Of a DNA stretch of 29,995 bases, positions 26,366-29,995 are shown in pieces (positions within the stretch are counted from its first letter, which is position 1; every line of letters begins with the position of its first letter). Origin of the DNA: a virus; the IMG/VR virus record IMGVR_UViG_3300037847_001968, positions 1-29,995 of that record; one strand, given 5' to 3'. The notes under the pieces are model-generated. The model made no database searches and was not told the origin of the DNA. It saw only the letters and a list, made by a program, of their open reading frames with translations. Position numbers and translations under genes: made by a program.

Positions 26366-27515
26366 CTTTAACTCTTTTGCACAAGAAAAAGAAAAAGGTA
26401 GATTTTTTAAAGCTATTTACAACGAGTTATTTAAATATGGCACGTTTTATATAGCTGGTGATATACAAAACCCAAAAGAAGAACCAAAAGATTATTTTGT
26501 TAGAACTAATCCTAGTGGTAATATATATGAGCCACCAGTTGTGGTTGATGGTACTGACTATTATGACTTTGATTATAGATATGGTTTTGGTGTTCGTAAA
26601 ATAGCTAGGTTTGATTATGAAAGAAAAACTAAAGATTATTTTAACGGCACTGAATCTAACGTAGCTATGACAGCTCCTAATTCAGCTATTAAAGGTTTAG
26701 AATATGTATTTCATACTGAAAAAGAAAGATCAAGAGATGAGATATTTCAAAATCACAGATATTTTGTAAAGTGGAGCGGTAATTATCACATGGTTAAACT
26801 TGAAAGTAGAAAACAAGGTAAAGTTAATTTTAATTATAAATCAGCAGAAGTTAGAGCTAAGTTACCTATTGGTAAAAAATTTAGTATATCCGCAGGTGCT
26901 ATGTATCGTACACATGAAAGAGCTTATGGATATAATCCTATTGAAATATGGTTAAACGAAACAGACAGCAACGGTTTTCCTGTTAACTATTGGTATCAGC
27001 TAGGTTACAACTATGGTTTCACTGATCAATGGGTTACAATAGATATTGATGGTGAAGAAGTGTATGATTACTACTGGTATGATCCACAAGGAAACCCTGT
27101 AGCTTATACAGATTTACAGTTTCGTGATACTGTGTTTGAATCGTTGATTAATCGTTATAACAACGAGCAATGGGATTTATTAGATCCGTTTGGTGTAGTT
27201 TCACCTGTGGTCGGTTTTGACTTCTATCATTATAAAAATAATTTCTGGCTTCATGCATATGGTTCTTATTTATTACCATATCATAAATACGTAAAAGGTG
27301 ATATTGATTTTAGTTATTTAAATAGAAATAACTGGGGCTTAGGCGGACTTCGCCAAGATTCTGAACACGAGCAATGGGAAGATTATCAAGCCGGTTTAGT
27401 ATTTGGTTGGAAATTAAGTAGAGCAATTGGTATATTCTTTGAAGGTGAATATACTAAATTTTGGGATAGTAAAATTTACAACAGTTCAGTTGGCCTGAAC
27501 ATAACACTTAGATAA
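26328..27515 (+). CDS. Secreted outer-membrane beta-barrel-like protein
   Basis: A 395-residue protein with a signal peptide (KKILTLLCLVISFNSFA, cleaved before Gln 19) of the FAQ-E kind common in Bacteroidetes. The mature protein is rich in Tyr, Phe, Trp and Gly. Alternating strands such as GKKFSISAGAMYRTHE, FWLHAYGSYLLPYHKY, YQAGLVFGWKLS, GIFFEGEYTKFWDSK and the terminal SSVGLNITLR read as antiparallel membrane strands, and the protein ends in a strand as barrel proteins do. No plug, TonB box or SusC motif is visible. Phages rarely carry such a gene. Plausible jobs are blocking receptors against superinfection, helping envelope disruption at lysis, or acting in nutrient uptake during infection; none is shown. 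It is co-transcribed with its neighbours: the stop is one base before the next ATG. Confidence 0.65.
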   Translation: MKKILTLLCLVISFNSFAQEKEKGRFFKAIYNELFKYGTFYIAGDIQNPKEEPKDYFVRTNPSGNIYEPPVVVDGTDYYDFDYRYGFGVRKIARFDYERKTKDYFNGTESNVAMTAPNSAIKGLEYVFHTEKERSRDEIFQNHRYFVKWSGNYHMVKLESRKQGKVNFNYKSAEVRAKLPIGKKFSISAGAMYRTHERAYGYNPIEIWLNETDSNGFPVNYWYQLGYNYGFTDQWVTIDIDGEEVYDYYWYDPQGNPVAYTDLQFRDTVFESLINRYNNEQWDLLDPFGVVSPVVGFDFYHYKNNFWLHAYGSYLLPYHKYVKGDIDFSYLNRNNWGLGGLRQDSEHEQWEDYQAGLVFGWKLSRAIGIFFEGEYTKFWDSKIYNSSVGLNITLR

Positions 27516-27516
27516 A

Positions 27517-27801
27517 ATGGCACAGCAAATAGGTGAAGAAACTAAAGTAACACTTGATCTTAAAACTATTGGTATGATAGTTGGTTTCGTATTAATGATC
27601 GCGGGTATGTGGTATACGCTTCAAGCAGATATAGCTGAAGCTAAAGAGCTACCAGCACCTGTAATTGATAGAGTTGAATATGACCTAAAAGACGAATTAA
27701 TACGCCAAACAATAATGGATACGCAGGAAGATGTAGAAGAAATAAAAGAAACTATTGAAAAAATAGACGAAAGATTATATGAAATACAAAAAAAGAACTA
27801 A
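27517..27801 (+). CDS. Small membrane protein with one helix and a coiled coil (holin/spanin-type candidate)
   Basis: A 94-residue protein. Residues 17-36 (TIGMIVGFVLMIAGMWYTLQ) form a single transmembrane helix after a short polar start. Residues 50-93 are charged with heptad-like Ile/Val/Leu spacing and end in Lys/Lys/Asn, a likely coiled coil. This layout occurs in inner-membrane spanins and some holin-like phage proteins; the place in the cassette before the endolysin fits. No lipobox or cysteine is seen, so an outer-membrane partner is not evident here unless the secreted proteins nearby supply it. The final codon overlaps the next start (TAATG). It could also be a membrane anchor for another factor. 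The function is inferred from topology and location. Confidence 0.55.
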   Translation: MAQQIGEETKVTLDLKTIGMIVGFVLMIAGMWYTLQADIAEAKELPAPVIDRVEYDLKDELIRQTIMDTQEDVEEIKETIEKIDERLYEIQKKN

Positions 27802-28217
27802 TGAAATATTTAAATATAGTTTTATTGTTAATACCGTTTTTAACTTTTAGTCAAGAAGATGTTCCAAGCGAATATTGGATAGATGATAATGATTTTGAAA
27901 ATGCTATTAACACAAACGAAGCATTTGGTGATGATGAAACAAAACCTGTAGTTGTAGAGTTTTGGGCAAAATTTAATGAAGCAAATTGTTTTGCTGATTG
28001 GAATAAATTAGAAGATGTAATATATTATAGAGTTGATATTGCAAAAGCACCTAACGCAAAGAAAAAATATAAAGTGCGTATGGCACCAACAATTATTATA
28101 TTTAAAGAAGGTGTAAAAGAAGTTGTATTTAAAGCAGGCTTAGATCTTATGCTACCCGCTGATTTAGATGAAATACAAGAGGCAATAAACGAAGTAAATA
28201 ACGCAAGTAGATTTTAA
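27801..28217 (+). CDS. Secreted thioredoxin-fold protein lacking the CxxC site
   Basis: A 138-residue product with a signal peptide (KYLNIVLLLIPFLTFS, FSQ-E style), so it would act in the periplasm. The mature part follows the thioredoxin layout: strand and tryptophan in PVVVEFWAKF (residues 49-58), then the active-site helix, the strand YYRVDIAK, and MAPTIIIFKEG, with the cis-proline loop at Ala 95-Pro 96-Thr 97. The usual WCxxC is replaced by F58-N59-E60-A61-N62, with a single cysteine at 63, so both redox positions are Asn. It cannot do ordinary dithiol exchange, but could bind substrates or act as a chaperone; the lone Cys 63 might form mixed disulfides. It is tightly packed in the cassette, overlapping both neighbouring genes. 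The fold call is by motif and strand order; the function is unknown. Confidence 0.7.
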   Translation: MKYLNIVLLLIPFLTFSQEDVPSEYWIDDNDFENAINTNEAFGDDETKPVVVEFWAKFNEANCFADWNKLEDVIYYRVDIAKAPNAKKKYKVRMAPTIIIFKEGVKEVVFKAGLDLMLPADLDEIQEAINEVNNASRF

Positions 28218-28348
28218 TGAAAAAAAGAAAACTTAATAGTACTAATCCTAAATATTATCCGTCACCTGTTGAGGTTGTAAAAGAGAATAAAGTTTTAATA
28301 GCTAGCGGTAAAGTTAAGGTTTATGCTGTTTTCTCTGAAATAGAATAA
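28217..28348 (+). CDS. 43-residue micro-ORF in the lysis cassette
   Basis: The ATG overlaps the preceding stop (TAATG) and the TAA at 28346-28348 is one base before the endolysin ATG. The product is 43 residues: a basic start (MKKRKLNSTNPKYYPS), then alternating hydrophobic and charged residues (VLIASGKVKVYAVF) that suggest two or three beta strands. No signal peptide, membrane helix or cysteine is present. It fills a 131-base gap exactly, and the tight spacing supports translation. I do not recognise it; it might be an antiholin-like or regulatory peptide, but nothing in the sequence shows that. Confidence 0.55.
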   Translation: MKKRKLNSTNPKYYPSPVEVVKENKVLIASGKVKVYAVFSEIE

Positions 28349-28349
28349 T

Positions 28350-28808
28350 ATGAAGATAAGTGATCACATAACGTATGCAGAAGCTATACACTCTAGCACT
28401 GCAAAAAGAAGAGGTATAGATAATACACCAAACCCTACACAAGTAGAGACTATGAAACTAACAGCTGAAAAAATATTTGAACCACTACGCGAGTGGGTTG
28501 GCGGACCGATAAAAGTAAATTCATTTTTTCGTTCACCAGAACTTAACACTGCGATCGGTGGAAGTAAAACTAGCCAACATTGTAAAGGACAAGCAATTGA
28601 TATTGACGACGTGTTTGGTCATAAAACAAATGCTGAAATGTTTAAATGGATTAAAGGTAATTTAAACTTTGATCAAATGATATGGGAGTTTGGTACAGAC
28701 ACTAATCCTAACTGGGTACATATATCTTATGTATCAGATGAAGATAATAGAAACAGATGTTTAAAAGCTTATAAACAAAACGGTAAAACTAAATATAAAG
28801 TTATTTAA
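28350..28808 (+). CDS. Endolysin-type M15 peptidase (D-Ala-D-Ala carboxypeptidase or L-Ala-D-Glu endopeptidase family)
   Basis: A 152-residue single-domain protein of the peptidase M15A type, which cuts peptidoglycan stem peptides to lyse the host. The zinc motif reads SQHCKGQAIDID, with ligands His 77 and Asp 84. A second motif, NWVHIS, supplies the third ligand His 124, and DQMIWEF has the glutamate (Glu 113) usual in this family as catalytic base. SFFRSPELN before the zinc motif is the common substrate-pocket element. It has no signal peptide, so export needs a holin, or the membrane protein at 27517. It is the last + strand gene: its stop overlaps the stop of the opposing ribonucleotide reductase gene by four bases. 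Chain length is normal for stand-alone phage endolysins of this family. Confidence 0.85.
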   Translation: MKISDHITYAEAIHSSTAKRRGIDNTPNPTQVETMKLTAEKIFEPLREWVGGPIKVNSFFRSPELNTAIGGSKTSQHCKGQAIDIDDVFGHKTNAEMFKWIKGNLNFDQMIWEFGTDTNPNWVHISYVSDEDNRNRCLKAYKQNGKTKYKVI

Positions 28809-29995
28809 CCGTCACAAGCTAAACACTCTTCGTCCATTGCTTTAGCAGCAATATCTCCTCGTAGTACTGATTCAGTACGCATATAATACAGAGTTTTAAT
28901 ACCTTTTTGCCAAGCATCTAAGTGTACTTTATTTATCCACTTTGGTGATGCTACAGCTGGAAAAGCTAGATTTAAACTAACAGCTTGATCTATGTATTGC
29001 TGGCGTATACCTGCTTGCCTTATTAGTTCTAACTGATTTATTTCTTTAAATGTTTTAAATACTTCTTTGGTATCTTCGTCTAATTCTTTTATATCCTGCA
29101 CCGAACCACCATCTGCTAATATTTTGTCCCATGTTTCTTTTGTATTTAATTTAAGTTTATTTAACACTTTTACTAGTGTTGGATTTTTACGTATAAAAGT
29201 ACCTTTAGCACTTTGCTCTGTAAATATGTTTGCAGCCCATGGTTCTATTCCTGGTGAAATATTTCCCGCAAGTTTACTATTAGATACAGTGGGAGCAATA
29301 GCACGAAGGTGAGTATTGCGAAAACCAGTACCAACACACCACAAAGGCTCGCCATACTCTTCAGCAAGAGCCATACTAGCACGTTCACTTTCGATTTTGA
29401 TTTGACTGAATATTCTTCTTGTTTCATATTGTGATAATAATCCTTCAAATGGTAAACCTTTTTCTTGTAGATATGTGTGCCAACCAAGTACACCAAGACC
29501 TAATGCTCTACCTTTTTCAGCAGATCTTACAGAGTTTTCAAAACCTTTTCTGTACTTAGCTCTTTGTATAAACTCTTCTAACACCCCATCAAGAAACCAT
29601 ATTGAGTCATATATTATATTAGTATTTTTCCACTCTTCATATTTAGCTAGGTTTAAGCTAGACAAACAACAAACAAAACTATGATTTTCATCTGTATGTA
29701 GTACTATTTCACTACATATATTTGTCATATGTACTTTTAATGCATTATCTTTGTATGCTGCTGGATTTTGCTTGTTCGTATTTCCTTTAAATAAAATATA
29801 AGGTTCGCCAGTTGCTTTGCGCTTTTGTAAAAGTTTGCTCCACTTTCTTCTTGCGTTAATATCTCCTGCAGTAAGCTTTCGCATAAATTTATCACCGACG
29901 ACTGCACACTGATGTAAGTTGAGAGACTGTCTGTTGACATCTCCTTTTGGTTCTCTAATCTCGAGCCATTCTTCAAAATCGTCGTGTTCAATGTC
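28805..29995 (-). CDS. nrdA: Ribonucleoside-diphosphate reductase alpha subunit, class I (C-terminal part; 5' end outside window)
   Basis: Class I ribonucleotide reductase makes deoxynucleotides for phage DNA synthesis with NrdB. The frame is open from the right edge (first complete codon 29995-29993), so the start is outside. The ATG at 29884 is internal, because the frame before it encodes protein (LNLHQCAVVGDKF). Numbering from that ATG, the catalytic cysteine is in NICSEI (C57) with the partner Glu 59, and the redox cysteine is in FVCCLSSLN (C72). Other family signs are RALGLGVLGWHTYL, RNTHLRAIAPTVSNSKLAG, GIEPWAANIF, and GIKTLYYMR, whose double Tyr belongs to the radical path. The protein ends in CLACDG, a CxxC tail that is reduced by thioredoxin or glutaredoxin. 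No nrdB is in the window. The call is firm. Confidence 0.93.
   Translation of the reverse strand, partial: DIEHDDFEEWLEIREPKGDVNRQSLNLHQCAVVGDKFMRKLTAGDINARRKWSKLLQKRKATGEPYILFKGNTNKQNPAAYKDNALKVHMTNICSEIVLHTDENHSFVCCLSSLNLAKYEEWKNTNIIYDSIWFLDGVLEEFIQRAKYRKGFENSVRSAEKGRALGLGVLGWHTYLQEKGLPFEGLLSQYETRRIFSQIKIESERASMALAEEYGEPLWCVGTGFRNTHLRAIAPTVSNSKLAGNISPGIEPWAANIFTEQSAKGTFIRKNPTLVKVLNKLKLNTKETWDKILADGGSVQDIKELDEDTKEVFKTFKEINQLELIRQAGIRQQYIDQAVSLNLAFPAVASPKWINKVHLDAWQKGIKTLYYMRTESVLRGDIAAKAMDEECLACDG

Noticed and set aside
29882-29884. ATG at 29884 as the nrdA start
   Set aside because: The frame continues upstream with sensible sequence and the family is far longer; this is an internal methionine.
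29737-29991. Minus-strand 84-residue frame at the right edge
   Set aside because: It overlaps nrdA in another frame; the nrdA frame is open to the edge and carries recognisable protein.
1-29995. tRNA genes, CRISPR arrays, integrase, attachment sites, insertion sequences
   Set aside because: None seen; the window is packed with long open frames and the few gaps are too short or hold only the hairpins described.

Overview
The window is a stretch of a tailed double-stranded DNA phage genome (or a prophage of that type). It is AT-rich and almost entirely coding. From base 3 to 28808 all genes lie on the + strand with gaps of a few bases or small overlaps. One minus-strand gene then runs in from the right edge. 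The gene order and the sequence of several products fit a short-tailed (podovirus-like) phage of the crAss-like/marine flavophage type. Host clues are indirect but agree. Three Sec signal peptides end in the FAQ-E, FSQ-E or ANAQ style common in Flavobacteriia. Start codons are preceded by A/T-rich sequence without clear Shine-Dalgarno motifs. The lysis/envelope genes imply a Gram-negative host. I therefore infer a phage of a marine or aquatic Bacteroidetes; the species cannot be read from the sequence.

Layout. Bases 3-1205 are the C-terminal part of the terminase large subunit. 1208-3619 is the portal. 3644 to about 4860 is a scaffold-like protein, and about 4861-6192 is the major capsid protein. 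The scaffold/capsid junction is abnormal: the capsid frame has no ATG where the protein clearly begins. Two small or medium unknown genes follow (6218-6565, 6638-7435), each ending at a GC-rich hairpin. Then come neck/tail genes (7490-8185, 8189-9367), a very large muzzle/stabilisation-like protein (9371-14059), two probable ejection proteins (14062-15099, 15111-17153) and a giant 2939-residue polyvalent protein (17169-25988) carrying a zinc-peptidase motif and a HAD-type phosphatase motif set.

The last + strand block (26000-28808) looks like an envelope/lysis cassette. It holds a secreted YfiM-like protein, a secreted outer-membrane-barrel-like protein, a one-helix membrane protein with a coiled coil, a secreted thioredoxin-fold protein that has lost the CxxC site, a 43-residue micro-ORF and an M15-type peptidoglycan peptidase. 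On the minus strand, converging on the endolysin and sharing four bases with it, is the C-terminal part of class I ribonucleotide reductase alpha subunit (nrdA). It marks the edge of the nucleotide-metabolism module.

Working together: terminase, portal, scaffold and capsid build and fill the head. The neck, ring and muzzle proteins make the short tail. The internal proteins are probably carried in the virion and injected. The cassette at the end reworks the envelope and releases progeny. NrdA supplies deoxynucleotides for replication. No tRNA, CRISPR array, insertion sequence, integrase or attachment site was seen.
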